Shown here in pieces: positions 32,583 through 44,525 of a stretch of DNA of 64,000 nucleotides. The position numbers were made by a program, and so were the translations under genes. How positions within the stretch are numbered: the stretch's first letter is position 1; every line of letters begins with the position of its first letter. Source of the stretch: Catonia carolina (lineage: Eukaryota > Arthropoda > Insecta > Hemiptera > Achilidae). The DNA lies in NCBI GenBank assembly GCA_035578175.1, contig JAQMRL010000011.1, positions 3,235,501 to 3,299,500 on the forward strand, written 5' to 3'. The notes below the pieces were generated by a model, which did no database searches, was not told where the DNA came from, and was given only the letters and a program-made list of their open reading frames with translations.

Positions 32583-33679
32583 CAGAGCATGAGAAAAATA
32601 AATTAATAAGATTATATCTCCTTGCTTTAAACTAAATATTTAATGCATCTACTACTTACTAAATTAACTAACTACTAACAAAATAATCCTTAACCTATTT
32701 AAAAATATAGCCAACCTTTACTCTGCCGCGACGTTAATACAAAAAACAAAAAACTTAACAAACCCTAAATAAATACGAAATGAATTTACCTCATATATTT
32801 TCCGCCTTTCTTTTTCTTCTCCTAGTTCTCCTCACTTCTTTAACTGACCTTCTTAATAAACTCCTCTGTTCCACTCTTTAAGTGTCCCAAGGGAACTGAT
32901 GTAAATTTCCTGGATCTGAACCAGGAAACCTCTGGTTGGCAAGCCTCCCCCTCCTACCAACCGTTCAACGAACGTGGAAAGCCAACGGTAAGGAGAACCA
33001 TCCAGTGATTGGCTGAAAAATGGTAGGTGGAAGAAAGGCCTTTCTAAAGAATACCAGATGATTGACTATATTTACAACTTATTGTCTAACTACTATTCTA
33101 ATGTAACTTATTCTTACAATGGAGTTTTTTCCCTTAGGCTACATTATCTTCTGGGTTCTTACTGAGTAATGGAAGTTATAGTAATTAGGAATTACCATAA
33201 CTTCCATTGTTTGTACAATATTGTACTTTTACAATGGTACAAGTGGACAGTTTGAGCGTCATTTCTCTCACTGGCCCCCAAATTTTAAAACCTGCTACCT
33301 AAAAATATAACTGAACAGAATGGAATTCAGAAATGGATAATTTTAATGTCGGAAGGGACAATATGGAAGTGGTGCTAGGTAAAACACAAAGTTAACAGTG
33401 AGCTCACTCACCATATTTTTTGTGGGAAATAGTTTTAACAATTGGTGAAATAATGTTCTTTTTTTAGTAATACAGGTAGGGCCTACATGGTTTTCTAACC
33501 ATAGTTGAGTATGTAATTTTCCACCGCCTCAATGGAGTAAGTGTGGTAATAAGAATGGATGTCTATAAAAAAAATAGTATAAAATGTTAAGATCATAATA
33601 GTATTCTTTTATTATTGTATTTTTTTTATTATTATTATTAGTCTATTGCTTTTATCTTTCTTACTTTTTTGTTGTTTTT
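32583..33679. other. Unassigned region
   Basis: AT-rich with a GC-richer patch at 32890-33050. A 19 bp-arm hairpin lies at 33168-33208. No gene recognised. Confidence 0.4.
33168..33208. repeat. Near-perfect hairpin, 19 bp arms, 3 bp loop
   Basis: Arm AATGGAAGTTATAGTAATT pairs with AATTACCATAACTTCCATT, with one mismatch and loop AGG. Confidence 0.9.
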
Positions 33680-34411
33680 TACTTTCTCTTGCATATATGA
33701 ATATATAGGAAAGAAAGTTGTTTTCATGTCGATTTTTCAAAATCGATTTTTGTGGATCGAGTTTTCACCTGATCTACACGTTTTCAGGCCCCGTGAACCC
33801 AAAAACATGTTTTTAGCGGTTGGTGTGTATGTGTTTGTGTGTGAATAGAATATCTTAAGAACGGAACATCGTACGTACTTGAAACTTAAGTTAAGATACC
33901 ACTAGTGAACCTGACATCACGATTTTCATCAAAATCGGTCTACCGGAAGTAGTAATTATTCGTGTCATTTTTCGCTTTTTAGCGATTTTCTCAAAAAGGC
34001 TCCAACGATTTTTTTAAAAATCGCCTCATTTACTAAATTTTTATACTCTACACTTAGTTTAGGGGTTATTAGCGATTTAATTTTGTTTCACTGTAACGTG
34101 CAAAATCCTTAGTAAGCATTTTACGACAAAAGTGTACATAATCAAATTTAGGTAATTAAAAGATCTACAACTTTTATTTAGAGCATTTTATCTACGACCC
34201 TAGTTTAGCGTGAAAGAGTGATTTTCCGTATTTTTATGCCGAACTGAGGTTGATTTTCATTTGCGTCTTTCAATCATGATTAAAGTAAGGTTATGTTTTT
34301 TGAGGTTAGTTTTTTTTTATTTCTAATGTTTTATTACAAATGTTAGGTTATATTGTTCATTATTTGCATGGGCAAGAGAAGTTGTGTAAGTGTTTCACAC
34401 AAGATTTTTAT
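33680..34411 (+). repeat. HEL repeat, copy 3
   Basis: Starts ACTTTCTCTTGCATATATG, keeps the GT-rich tract in short form (33821-33842), the CATCAAAATCGGTCTACCGG block and the 3' end GGGCAAGAGAAGTTGTGTAA with CACACAAGATTTTT. An internal deletion near 34050 removes much of the first AT-rich unit. Confidence 0.85.
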
Positions 34412-35139
34412 AATAACAATATTCTCTTTTACAGTACGTTTTTATATAAAACATGTGGTTTTTGTTCAGATTCGACTGTTTACAGTAAATACTAAAAGAT
34501 TGGTGTATGGAACCAAGTTTTTGAAATCTCTAGACCTCTAAGGCTGTAATCTTAGTATCATGGGTGTAACTTTAATAATAATAATAGTACACAGTGTTTA
34601 GATAATATTTATTGTAGGTTGGATCTATACTCGAATACAGTATTCAAAATTTTAATAGAGTTCTGGTGGAAGCAATATGAAAAAAACTTCATAAAGTGGG
34701 TAAGGTAAGACCAACAAGCTATGTAATATTCCGTTGGGAAATTTCGAAAGGAACAAGAAACAGTTCTCTTCTATTTGTTATACAGTCGTTTCTGTCATTT
34801 TGACTCAAATGATGCTATGTGCCTTTTAGAAAACACAACAAATAGAAATAAATTAAATTAACGAATCTCAAGACAAAAGAAATAATAGAAATTTCTTTTT
34901 TTATTTTTTTTTAAAGAAACGTATAAACAATAAGGATAACACTTAACGTGGAATGGATGTTTTCTTATTTTCTTTTAATGCAAAATAAACTTAATTTGTT
35001 TTGTAAAATGTTGTAGGGTGTTTAAAAAAATATTTGCTACTGAGTGAAAAAAATAATTTCTCCTTTTATATTGACGACATTGATTCTAATATTTTGTATC
35101 TTCTTCATGTGTATAAATAAACAAGGTGTTCTTTTTTAT
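34412..35139. other. AT-rich region, no gene recognised
   Basis: No coding motif or repeat end recognised. Confidence 0.4.
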
Positions 35140-35768
35140 CCGAGGTGGCGAGAAGAACTCATGTTCACTCCTTCACGATGAGGGAAGTAGTGTTGGACTC
35201 AATTGAAGCGTCCTCATCCAGCCCCAAGGAGGCCGCAACCGCCTTACCAACCAAAAACCCGCCGCCTGGCCACTTAATTCGACATCAGGAAAAAACCCTT
35301 CACCTCTCTCGGAACTGTTTATATTATTATATACAAGGGAAATGTTGGGTTAAAAAATTTACATATTGTCAGCGGGGCGTGGAAGGGAACCGTAGCCCAA
35401 TTCCCCTCTCGCTGTCTCTGACCAACACTCACTCTCTCACTTTCATTCATCTCTTTCATCACCAGCTCAGGAAATTAGTGTGCCTACCTTACCTTCTGAG
35501 ATCGGGACAGGATTGATTCACTGTGGGAGAGGGCGATCCCGCTGATCTCCATATGTCTCCTCCCGACCACCCTCTCCGCAAACTGAGCGACCAACTTCCA
35601 GCTGTCCTCATCCCGCAGCATCGCTGCCTCTACTCTCTCTGGGATCCACTGTGCAACGCCTATCTTCTCAGAAGTCTCCATTCTGTCGAGGGCAAAATAG
35701 AAACATATTTCAAAAATATGCGCTGTGGACTCCTCCTCAACGAGTTATCTGAACTAAGGGATTGATTA
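35140..35768 (-). pseudogene. LINE 3' end, R1-like C-terminus plus 3' UTR
   Basis: The minus-strand frame 35681-35484 reads VAQWIPERVEAAMLRDEDSW then KLVAQFAERVVGRR and stops. An xxAMLRSE..W..V..F...VM..R block is the usual end of R1/LOA-type LINE proteins. GC content is higher than in the flanks over the whole interval, which suggests that 35140-35480 is the attached 3' UTR. The plus-strand ORF at 35145-35516 is taken as its antisense shadow. Confidence 0.6.
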
Positions 35769-35907
35769 AAAACACAGAGCTACCGTGACCTTGAACCTCA
35801 AGGTTACCGGTAGCAAGACCAAAATTCTGCATAAGATCAATGAATAAGGACACAGCAATAATAAGTCTACAAAGTAGAACAAGGAATGTGGTGTTACAAC
35901 CACATTC

Positions 35908-36078
35908 TTTACCACTGTCTTCCTCACTGAATTGAAAAGTATTTATCAGCATGCTAGGCCCTGTAAAAAGCATATACCTACTTTCCACCTTGCAAATGAC
36001 ACCTTCACTTCATTCACCACAGGGTCTGGCTGTATAATGATGAAATTCATTACTCTCAGAGAATATAGCTCTGACTAT
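35908..36078 (-). mobile_element. SINE-B fragment
   Basis: Covers the middle of SINE-B (TCATTTGCAAGGTGGAAAGT and CCCTGTGGTGAATGAAGTGA on minus). Both ends are lost. Confidence 0.7.
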
Positions 36079-36533
36079 AGTTGATTTCACCTTCAGAATG
36101 CAGTATGGAAAGTTCATAAGCAATGTATTTCAAATGAGAGTTTCAGCGCTGCTCCACAAGTAAAAATATTGACTCCGCTCCACAACACGTTCTCATTAAC
36201 AAACTCCTACTGAATAACGTAATATGAAAACATACTTAATATTTGTATCATTTTAAAGATCAGGTTGCGGGAATTATCAATAGAATTGTTTATCAATTTG
36301 TCTTTTCTAATTATTTTAAAGTAAAGATTAGTTGTGCAAAATATATTTGTAGACAATTACAAAAACAAAACAAAATTATTTCTTTTGTGAGCACCCCTCT
36401 TTTTCCGTCGGAGGATAATAAATATAGACGGTTCTTTTGGTATAGGTTTACATGTGTGAAAACGATTCAGAAATTCTCGGAATACGAAATGCGACCTATT
36501 ATCTATCTTTGACCTGTTTCTTTGATCTGATTT

Positions 36534-36772
36534 CTGCAAATGACACCTTCACTTCATTCACCACAGGGTCTGGCTGTATAATTAAATCCATTACTTTCAG
36601 AGGAGATAACTCTGATTAGTGTCTTTTACACCTCTACCTCGTCTGTTCTTAAATGATTCAGTCATTTAATTGGCTGACCATGTGATAAGAAACAGAACTA
36701 TTTATTTTAGCCCAGCAATGAACAGATTGAGAGTAAATAATTTGACTCTCCACCTGTCTCTTATGGGCAGGA
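36534..36772 (-). mobile_element. SINE-B, 5' part
   Basis: Minus strand starts CCTGCCCATAAGAGACAGGT and ends inside the conserved TGGTGAATGAAGTGAAGGTG block; the 3' terminus is missing. It overlaps in content with 35908-36078, so it is a separate insertion. Confidence 0.75.
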
Positions 36773-37799
36773 ACCGAACTCTTATCAGTTCTAATTTTAC
36801 AAATTACATTTAACGTTACTCGGATTTTGTTTATAATAATATATTTTTAATTCAAAATGAATTTTTTTTACTCCTTTTACATAGTATTGATTCAGTTATA
36901 ATAACACCAATTTTAAATGAAAACAAACCTTACATAAATAATAAAATACAGGACTTAGAATATTTGACAAAAAAACTATATTGTAATTAACTATAAAATA
37001 TACATAATTCTATTAAAATGTAATTAATTTTTATGTACATTCATTTCCAAATTAAAATTTTCATTAGTTCAATTTCAGTTAGAAATAATGTATTCTATAT
37101 GCATAAAAATTAATAACTACATTTTGTACTCCCAACGTTTTTATTTGGAATTTTGTCATTAAAATAAATAATAAAATATCTTCTAATTAATTCTCTATTT
37201 CCAGAGTTTGATTTTTTGTTGTTAGTTATGGTTAAAAACTTTATTTAATTAAGTTTGTGGTAATTTATTTATTATTATTAACCAGTAAATGCAGAAAATT
37301 AGTTACTCTACAATGTAGTTTTGTATGCAATTTATATTTCCGTTACTATTTTTCCTTTAGCTAACAGTATGTTTATAGTAATATTTAATAAAAATCGTTA
37401 CGGTATTGAAATACATTCAATTACATGTATTTTTCTAACTTATACTATATGATTTTTAAAATAACCGTTTTGCTTACATTATTGTTAATTAAAGATAAAC
37501 AGTAAGTTATATATTCATTTTTGTTTTTCTTTATTTCAACTATATATTTTTCCATAAAATTTAATTAGATTGATTTTTAACTTTTTTCTACGGGCAAGGA
37601 ATTTTGACAGTGAAAAATCCGGCACTGTATTTTAAAATAAAAATATAGTATTCCCTAGAATACATGCAGAACAATAACGTTATATAAAACCGAAATTCTG
37701 CCTATATTTTACTTTAAATTTATTCAAGAAAGTGCTTCAATTTAGTTTTTATTTATAAAATTATCTATTTGAATTAACTAATTTACTTAATAATTGCTG
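36773..37799. other. AT-rich region, no gene recognised
   Basis: Among the most AT-rich parts of the window; no signal. Confidence 0.4.
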
Positions 37800-38062
37800 A
37801 AACATGTGAAAGTGACACATGGGTTTCATCACAGAGGAATGAATCTCGTATCCAGGCTGCTGAAATGAGATTTTTGCGGGGAGTCAAAGGTTGTACCCGG
37901 TTAGATAGAGTACGTAACGAGCTATCCGCGCCGAGTTAAATGTTCAGCTGTTGGAAACGTTGAGAATACATGAGAGAAACTGGCCCAACCATTTACTCCG
38001 CAAGCCAGCTCGCAGACATCCTCTGCGATCCTCAGGCCATTGAGCGATGATGATGATGACTT
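37800..38062 (+). pseudogene. LINE C-terminal remnant with GAT tail
   Basis: Reads CESDTWVSSQRNESRIQAAE then MRFLRGVKGCTRLDRVRNE, followed by a frame change and a W..H..R-like stretch. It ends in GATGATGATGATGAC at 38047-38061. The blocks match the post-RT tail of RTE-type LINEs. 5'-truncated and broken. Confidence 0.8.
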
Positions 38063-40117
38063 AATTGCGGATAATACCAATTGTAGATTTACCCTAATAG
38101 GGCTCCTGAACAGGTTCTGAGTTTCCTTTTAAAATTCATCTCCTAGTAAAGCTATTGAAAATCTTTTATTGTCTTACTGACCCTGGGAGGAACTTTTACT
38201 GAGTTTTACCTTACGGATCAGATGGACTTAGGTTTGGTGACATGGTTTTTACCTTCCTTTCCACTCATTTATAAGAAGACTTGTTTATAGATCCCTCTTT
38301 GTAACCGGCGATATTAAAAACACCTTTAATTGAGTTTTACCGGTGGAAAGAGTTGTACGATATAGAAGGCATTGGTAAATCCATATGAAAGGATAAGTAC
38401 AGACAAAATTCTGAAAGTTGTTGATAGTATACAACCCGAAGGAGAGACAGAAAACGATTTTCTAGGAACTTCTTATGACTTAATTTTATTTCCCGATTTA
38501 TACCTAGAATTACAACAAAGAGAAGAAAATAAATCTTAGTTCTTTGGAGTAAATAAATTAATTTTAAAGAAAAGTAATTACGTTGATGGGGGAAGAAATA
38601 AAAAAGGGAATTTCTTTTAAATTAGGTATAAAAGGATTGCAAACCTACGATTATTTAGATTTCCATGTTCTTGCCTCAGCTGGGGTTTGTTTTTGGCTGT
38701 ATTGGGTTATGGGTAGGTCTATATAGGATGTACATGCAGTAAAGCAATTGGACTTAATCTCTCTTGAAGCATTAATTATCATTCTAAGCTGAGTTGGAAC
38801 AGCGCCGAATACACAGTACGAAAGGCCTTCTAACAACAATTGTAGACACTGCGTGGTTCTATTCACCTCACACCATCATCTCTAACCACCTCCACTTTAT
38901 GCTTCCTCCTTCTCTTCCGACCAAACCGTGTTATGTCATCTGCAGTAGATATTGTAAAGTCCTATTTGGTAGCCCATTACAAAATATGATAATCAGATCC
39001 CGTTAAAGCAATGCATACAGGAAGGAAGTTTTCGTACAACTAGCTTCCAGACTGGTTGTATTCGATTTTTTTTTAGGTGATTTTCTGTGTAGAAAATTCA
39101 CCATATTTGTCGCAAAAGGTAGCCCCCAAAAAATTCAGTATCACTGTATTTCACCAGGTAAAATGAAATCGGGGCGAAACTTTTCGCTAGCTGTAACTCG
39201 CTTATGAAGCGTTTGCGGACATATATTTATATGAACTTATTTCTTATTTTTAGCTCTACAATCATGTACAAAATATTTTACCATAATTTAAAATTACCAA
39301 GTAAATAAATAAGTAAGTAAATGAATAAATGTATTGTTGTCGAGTAAACATTTACGTTCTTGTACTTCCATCTTTTAAAAAATAGTTAATTTAATTGTTT
39401 GTTCTTCGCTTTTGTGTTCAAAACCTGTTTGTGATGTGTATTCGTTTAGTATAAAAATCTACTAAAAATACATCAGGTAGGAATATTATATGTTTTTATT
39501 TGATTATGTGTCTTAAAATTCATTAAATGGGCACCTCTAACTTAAAACTTCTGTCGTGGCTAACAGCGTTTGGTGGCATCGTATAGATCTATTCCGTAAT
39601 TAATGAATAAATGTAAAATTTATCGTAAGATTTTTTAAAAAGTAATAATAATGTATTTTATAAATTAGTCTTACACTAAGATTAGGTATCGCGTTTCGGT
39701 CTGTTAGGTTCACAAAAAAAGTTTATGTGAGTCCATTAAATTTAGATTTGCGTTCATAGAATATTAAAAGATGGTTGAATGTAAAAGAGGAGTGTAACAA
39801 ATATGGTTCAGCAACATTTGAAAATGAGAATTTGTAGTGTGAGACCATTTCCATCCTCCAAGCTAACTATGTAATATTCACTGTCATCAACACTGTCGAT
39901 ATGACAATGGAAGATAAAACTTTTGTCATTATGAAATATAACTCATAATAGGTAATGTATTTTATAGTCTATCTCAAACATTAAATGTGCCTTTCAGTAT
40001 GAAAAAAACGTAAAATATTTTTATGTATGTATTTTATATACAATTTAAAATTATGTGACACCCTCCGTGGGTTAATTTGTAACAACATGAAATCTTTTGT
40101 ACTATACTGCACACGTG
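38063..40117. other. AT-rich region, no gene recognised
   Basis: Short frames only. 38790-39000 is less AT-rich but shows no motif. The mariner element follows. Confidence 0.4.
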
Positions 40118-40119
40118 TA

Positions 40120-40147
40120 CGAGGGGGTACCCAAAAGAAACCGGAAT
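40120..40147 (+). repeat. Mariner left TIR
   Basis: About 28 bp, pairs with 41416-41441. Confidence 0.9.
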
Positions 40148-40178
40148 TATTTTTTAAAACTATTTATTTTTAATTTTT

Positions 40179-41246
40179 TTACAAAAGAACCTTATCCCCT
40201 TCAAAATACTCTCCATTACAACTAATACATTTGTCCCACCGGTGCTTCCACTGTTCAAAACATTTTTTGTACTCCTCTTCAGTGATGGCTGCCAGCTCAA
40301 CCGTCGTTTTTTTCTTGACATCATCAACGTTGTTAAATCGGAGACCTTTCATGCCCCTTTTCATGCGTGGGTACAAGAAAAAATCACACGGAGCCAGATC
40401 GGGTGAGTACGGTGCGTGTGGTAGCAAAACCATGCCGTTTTTCGCCAAAAACTGGGTAACCGAGATTGCCGTGTGTGCAGGCGCGTTGTCGTGGTGGAAA
40501 AACCAGTCCCCTGTCTGCCACAAATTAGGTCTTTTACGACGAATGCTGTTTCGTAGTCTTCTTAACACTTCAAGATAAAAAGCTTGATTTACCGTCTGGC
40601 CTGGTGGAACGAACTCTGAATGGACAATTCCCCTCACATCAAAAAAACAAATCAGCATTGTTTTGATGTTCGATCTGACTTGACGACTTTTTTTTGGTCG
40701 GGGTGATAATGAAGTCTTCCATTGACTGGATTGTTGTTTGGTTTCTGGGTCGTACCCATAGCACCAAGACTCGTCACCCGTAATGATCTTTGACATGAAA
40801 TCTGGATCAGTTTCAAGCTGTTGTTTCAAATCACTACACGTTTCAATTCGACGTTCCTTTTGAGTGTCTGTCAGTACCCGAGGCACAAACTCGGCAGCGA
40901 CTCTTTTCATTGTCAAGTCTTCTGTTAAAATGCGTTGGACTGAGCTCCAAGATAACCCACTAACCTGTGATATTTGGTCAATGGTCTGTCGTCGGTCTGT
41001 TCGTACAATTTCTTTCACTTTCACAACATTTTCGTCTGTTCGGGAAGTCGACGGTCGTCCAAAACGAGGTTTGTTCTCAATCGACATGTCGCCATTTTTA
41101 AAGCGCAAAAACCACTCGTACACTTGGGTTTTTCCAATAGCGTCGTCTTTGTAAGCTGTGTTCAACATTACAACTGTTTCCGCGGCGTTTTTACCGAGCA
41201 AGAAGCAAAATTTCACAGCCGCACGTTGTTCATTAAAACTTGCCAT
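40179..41246 (-). CDS. Mariner transposase, 355 aa, D,D34D
   Basis: Cut-and-paste transposase acting in the nucleus on its own TIRs. The start is set at the second of two adjacent ATGs (MASFNEQRAAVKFCFLLGKN); an upstream in-frame ATG at 41267 would add seven residues and is less like the family. N-terminal helix-turn-helix region at residues ~1-110 includes KTQVYEWFLRFKNGDMS and GRPSTSRTDENV. Catalytic motifs: TGDESWCYGYDPETKQQ (first Asp), HHDNAPAHTA (second Asp), YSPDLAPCDFFLYP (third Asp) with exactly 34 residues between the second and third, which defines mariner. The linker WVPHEL motif appears as FVPRVL. Family length is ~345 aa, so this is full length. No stop or frameshift, which points to recent arrival. 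The subfamily is not determined. Confidence 0.95.
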   Translation of the reverse strand: MASFNEQRAAVKFCFLLGKNAAETVVMLNTAYKDDAIGKTQVYEWFLRFKNGDMSIENKPRFGRPSTSRTDENVVKVKEIVRTDRRQTIDQISQVSGLSWSSVQRILTEDLTMKRVAAEFVPRVLTDTQKERRIETCSDLKQQLETDPDFMSKIITGDESWCYGYDPETKQQSSQWKTSLSPRPKKSRQVRSNIKTMLICFFDVRGIVHSEFVPPGQTVNQAFYLEVLRRLRNSIRRKRPNLWQTGDWFFHHDNAPAHTAISVTQFLAKNGMVLLPHAPYSPDLAPCDFFLYPRMKRGMKGLRFNNVDDVKKKTTVELAAITEEEYKKCFEQWKHRWDKCISCNGEYFEGDKVLL

Positions 41247-41415
41247 CATGAAAAACGACACGAGCACAAAACAGCACTAGCGAGAACAATCACTGCACGA
41301 GAACAGAACAAGCTAGATCAACGAACAAAATGGCATTGAACTGGCAATGAGTAGCGCTACAAGCAGCCTAGTGGCGGGAATTTGTACTGCACAAGCTCCG
41401 CCCACAGCAGAGCTA

Positions 41416-41441
41416 TTCCGGATACTTTTGGGTACCCCTCG
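41416..41441 (-). repeat. Mariner right TIR
   Basis: Inverted partner of 40120-40147, ending GGGTACCCCTCG before TA. Confidence 0.9.
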
Positions 41442-41443
41442 TA

Positions 41444-42039
41444 TATTAATTCTTAAATCTATTTCACCACAAATTTTTTTCATGTTTTTATTTTTTTACG
41501 CGTGGAGAACACTTTTTGGGAATTTTTAATTTTATAATAATTGTCCTTATATGAGGAACCACCGAGATTTGTAAAATTTTAAATGAGGACCCATCAAAAA
41601 ATTTTGAAAATTTTAAATGTTCGGAATACAAAATATCTTGTAACGAAATGTTGTTTGCCGTTCAAAATTACATAAAAATGTGGTAACTCGGATATTTTCG
41701 GGTTGTACCTCCTCGACAAAGATGGAGAGAAGTATTTATTTATCTTCTAAACAGTGCATCGTAGCGACAAAGTGTATAGAACGTTCTTTACTTCTCCTGA
41801 AGTACTTCAAGACCGTATAGCTGAGGTCACTCTTAACCCACCGGTTAGGAGAAATAACTCAAAATCAAAATTTCGGCTTTTTCGGAATTGCTGTTTTCAT
41901 GGTATTTTTACACCTGTAGAACGGTTTAAGGGCAAATTTTCATTTCGAGCAAGTTACACTTACCCCCGGCATCACGGGTCATTTTTAAATTTTAGGTTTG
42001 AAGTCCTGTAGGTGCTACCCGCATTAAAAAAATTTAAAT
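41444..42039. other. Unassigned region
   Basis: The frame at 41754-42011 is protein-like at its start (DKVYRTFFTSPEVLQDRIAE) and faintly recalls the C-terminal region of a DDE transposase, but there is no catalytic motif. Confidence 0.3.
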
Positions 42040-42280
42040 TTTCAGAATAAAAAACCGGTAAAGGTATTTTATTACTGTATCTTCCTTTATTCTCTTGAGG
42101 GCTTCTACATGTATCATTCAAGCAGTCCTCGGCACTTTCAACATTCGCCTGTAAACCCATATCTTAAATCCCTCTAGTTTCCTTGTGACGGGCTTCATCC
42201 AAAGTCCAGAATTCTACACCATACAAGAGCACAGAGAAGACATAACGCAATACACGTCTCATTTTTTTGCAAGGGTAAGG
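42040..42280 (-). pseudogene. LINE C-terminal remnant
   Basis: Minus strand reads MRRVLRYVFSVLLYGVEFWT LDEARHKE, then after a frameshift GFKIWVYRRMLKVPRTA, a stop and VEALKRIKED. The LLYGVE.WTL and F..W.YRRML blocks are diagnostic of the region after the LINE RT domain. The same family type lies at 59782-60340. Confidence 0.8.
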
Positions 42281-42514
42281 TTGTGGCCCTTGAACTTTTT
42301 TAACTTTGAATAAATAAATATGCAAACAGAAAAGTCTAGTAATTAGAAGCTTTTGGCGTGCCGCCTATAATAACTATGAGATTAATTAACATTTCTTGCG
42401 TTATTTTTTAAAAGCTTCTAGACTACAATATCTGTGCGTAATAATGTATTTCTTACTGTTACTTATTTTTGCAGTATTGCTTCTGTTAAACTGGTTATAC
42501 AGTTTTTTTAATGG

Positions 42515-42755
42515 TGTTCGTTGAAATATGTTGAATTTAGAACAACAAACCACCCCATGACCCAATGAGATGAGGATGATACGTATGACGTGTAAATGAG
42601 TTGTAGTATAACAGATCCAGGTCGACCATTCCTGGTAGGGTATCTCTAGTTAACTCAAACTCAACTATCAAAGTACACCGGTAACCACTGTCTAGTATTC
42701 AAAGTAACTATCTTTACTAGGATTTGAACCACTGGATCAACCCTGTGGGTTTTTA
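42515..42755 (-). mobile_element. SINE-C copy
   Basis: Minus strand: AACCCACAGGGTTGATCCAG, B box GGTTCAAATCCTAG, GACAGTGGTTACCGGTGTAC, CATTTACACGTCATACGTAT and GGGTCATGGGGTGGTTTGTT. Part of the head between the A and B boxes is deleted. It lies directly beside a SINE-B. Confidence 0.8.
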
Positions 42756-42774
42756 ACAGTTTAAAATTTTTATT

Positions 42775-43166
42775 ATTTTTAGGTCATCAGCTGAAAGACT
42801 GGTTTGAACCTCTAGAAGCTTTACTAAGTAAAACGAGGAATGAGGTGGTTTACATTTGTCTTCGTCAGTGAGTGGAAAATATGTTTATCAGTATACCAGA
42901 CCCTCTGAAAAGTATTTACTTTCTACCCTGCAAATGACACCTTCACTTCATTCACCACAGGGTCTGGCTGTATAATGATGAAATTCATTAATCTTAGAAG
43001 AGGTATCTCTGATTAGTGTCTTTTGAACCTCTACCTATTCTATTCTTAAATGCTTTAATCATACCTATTATAAATTTTTGATCATGTGATAAGAAACAAA
43101 ACTATTTTTTGCAGCCTTGGAACTAGCAGATTGAGTGACAGTAATTTAACCATCCTATTGTGGGAA
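42775..43166 (-). mobile_element. SINE-B, nearly full-length
   Basis: Minus strand ends CTTTCAGCTGATGACCTAAA; the 5' end (CCCACAATAGGATGG near 43166) is diverged. Length ~390 bp fits the complete copies. Confidence 0.8.
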
Positions 43167-43869
43167 AAACGTTTAAAATGTACTATAAAAATTTATAAAA
43201 TTTAAATGCAGAATTTTATATAGGCTACTCATAAATTATGTTTAGAATTCATTGTTTTGAACATGGTGTTATCTTTTAAATCTACTGTGAGTTGTATTTG
43301 AATCCTTGTCAAGAAGTATTAAAAAAAGGGTTTTACATTACAATATAATATACAAAATTGTTAAAAGTTAAATGAATTTACTTTTTATGAAAAATATTTA
43401 ATAAACACGTCAAGCCGTAATGACGTACACGTGTGGTTGACAAGTTATATTTAAGCGATATTGAAATCTAAATAAAGTATAGGATTAAAGTACATAGACT
43501 TTTATGGAAGTTTAAAAGACAGTAATGCTTTTATGATATTCAAACCCATAAAAAAAGTATTACGAACAATGTTACAGAAGAGAAACTGAAAATTCGATAC
43601 GCAACAAGTTTTCAGGTTTCTATGGTTACGTTTTATCAGTTGACTACTCAATAAAAAATGAAACGGTAGGCGCCTATAACTTTGTTCTGAAACAAAGTTC
43701 AATCTAAAAAAAAAGAATCACTCAAAGGAACGGGAATATAGAGAAGAAAATGTAACAACGAATTTTAAATAATGATCTTTTGTATCAACAAAATACTAAA
43801 ATATTTTATGTAAAAACAAAATATTCTCTTTGTTGTTTTGGAACTTCTATTAATTTAGTTTATACTTAA
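43167..43869. other. AT-rich region, no gene recognised
   Basis: No coding motif or repeat end recognised. Confidence 0.4.
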
Positions 43870-43889
43870 TGTATAAACCATTAGCGATT

Positions 43890-44254
43890 AACCTCCTCGT
43901 CAACAGCAAAGATACTCACAGACTTAAACGTTTAACACACTAGACTTACCTCTACGATTTTGTTAATCATTTAAATTTTTTTCTTTTCTACTTCAACTAC
44001 TAATCATCGTCATCTCATATCGTAATCATCTCTAGCTTTAACAACTTTTGTTTCAAGACGTTGATTCTCAGTTCATCAAGTTTAGTTTTGTATATATATT
44101 TTTTTTTCTCCACATTTAGTCTTGTTGAAACACATTACTGAGTGTGGTTTTTATTTTAATTTTAAGGACGTTACTCAGATTTTCTCGTCTTTGCTTAAAG
44201 TTTTTGTATTTTTAATAACTGATTGTAAAAGAAATACTTTGTTACAAAAAAAAA
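43890..44254 (+). mobile_element. Jockey-like LINE, 3' end fragment
   Basis: Starts in the last codons of the ORF (PLAINLL on plus, then a frameshift) and continues through a 3' UTR that matches 47960-48390 closely, ending with poly(A) at 44246-44254. Only the last ~360 bp are present, as expected for 5' truncation at insertion. Confidence 0.8.
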
Positions 44255-44454
44255 TACTTAACGTTTATTTTTAAATAGTTTCACTTTTATTATTATGGAT
44301 AGAGTATATGACATAATTTAAAGTGTTTCAAATTGATCTGATTGATTGATCTGATTTTTTAATTTTGTGTTTTATTAAAATTCTCTTCAAAATCTTGATC
44401 ATTATCGTGTAATTTGGGATGGAACGTTGAGTATTGACTAGAAATAATTTCAGA

Positions 44455-44525
44455 CCTTTACCGGGAATAGAACCCTGGGCCTTCCGCTGTATAGGCTAGC
44501 GGACTAACCATAACGCCTCATAGGC
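44455..44525 (-). mobile_element. tRNA-derived SINE fragment
   Basis: Minus strand: GAGGCGTTATGGTTAGTCCG and B box GGGTTCTATTCCCGG. Same head type as 61650 and 62268. Confidence 0.65.

Larger units (their letters stand above)
40120..41441 (-). mobile_element. Mariner element, complete and apparently intact, 1,322 bp
   Basis: Terminal inverted repeats CGAGGGGGTACCCAAAAGAA (left) and CGAGGGGTACCCAAAAGTAT (right, read inward) differ by one G and a few internal bases. The element is flanked by TA at 40118-40119 and 41442-41443. Size, TA duplication and the single uninterrupted transposase gene are all standard for mariner. Confidence 0.95.

Noticed and set aside
32366..32635. 89-codon ORF, also seen antisense at 29735-30253
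   Set aside because: The shared peptide (LGSNPIQARHIF) is produced by the SINE-A head in one frame.
35145..35516. 123-codon plus-strand ORF in a GC-richer patch
   Set aside because: The minus strand carries the LINE C-terminal motif, so the plus frame is likely a shadow of the LINE 3' end.
40231..41339. Plus-strand ORFs of 96-121 codons
   Set aside because: They are the antisense of the intact mariner transposase.
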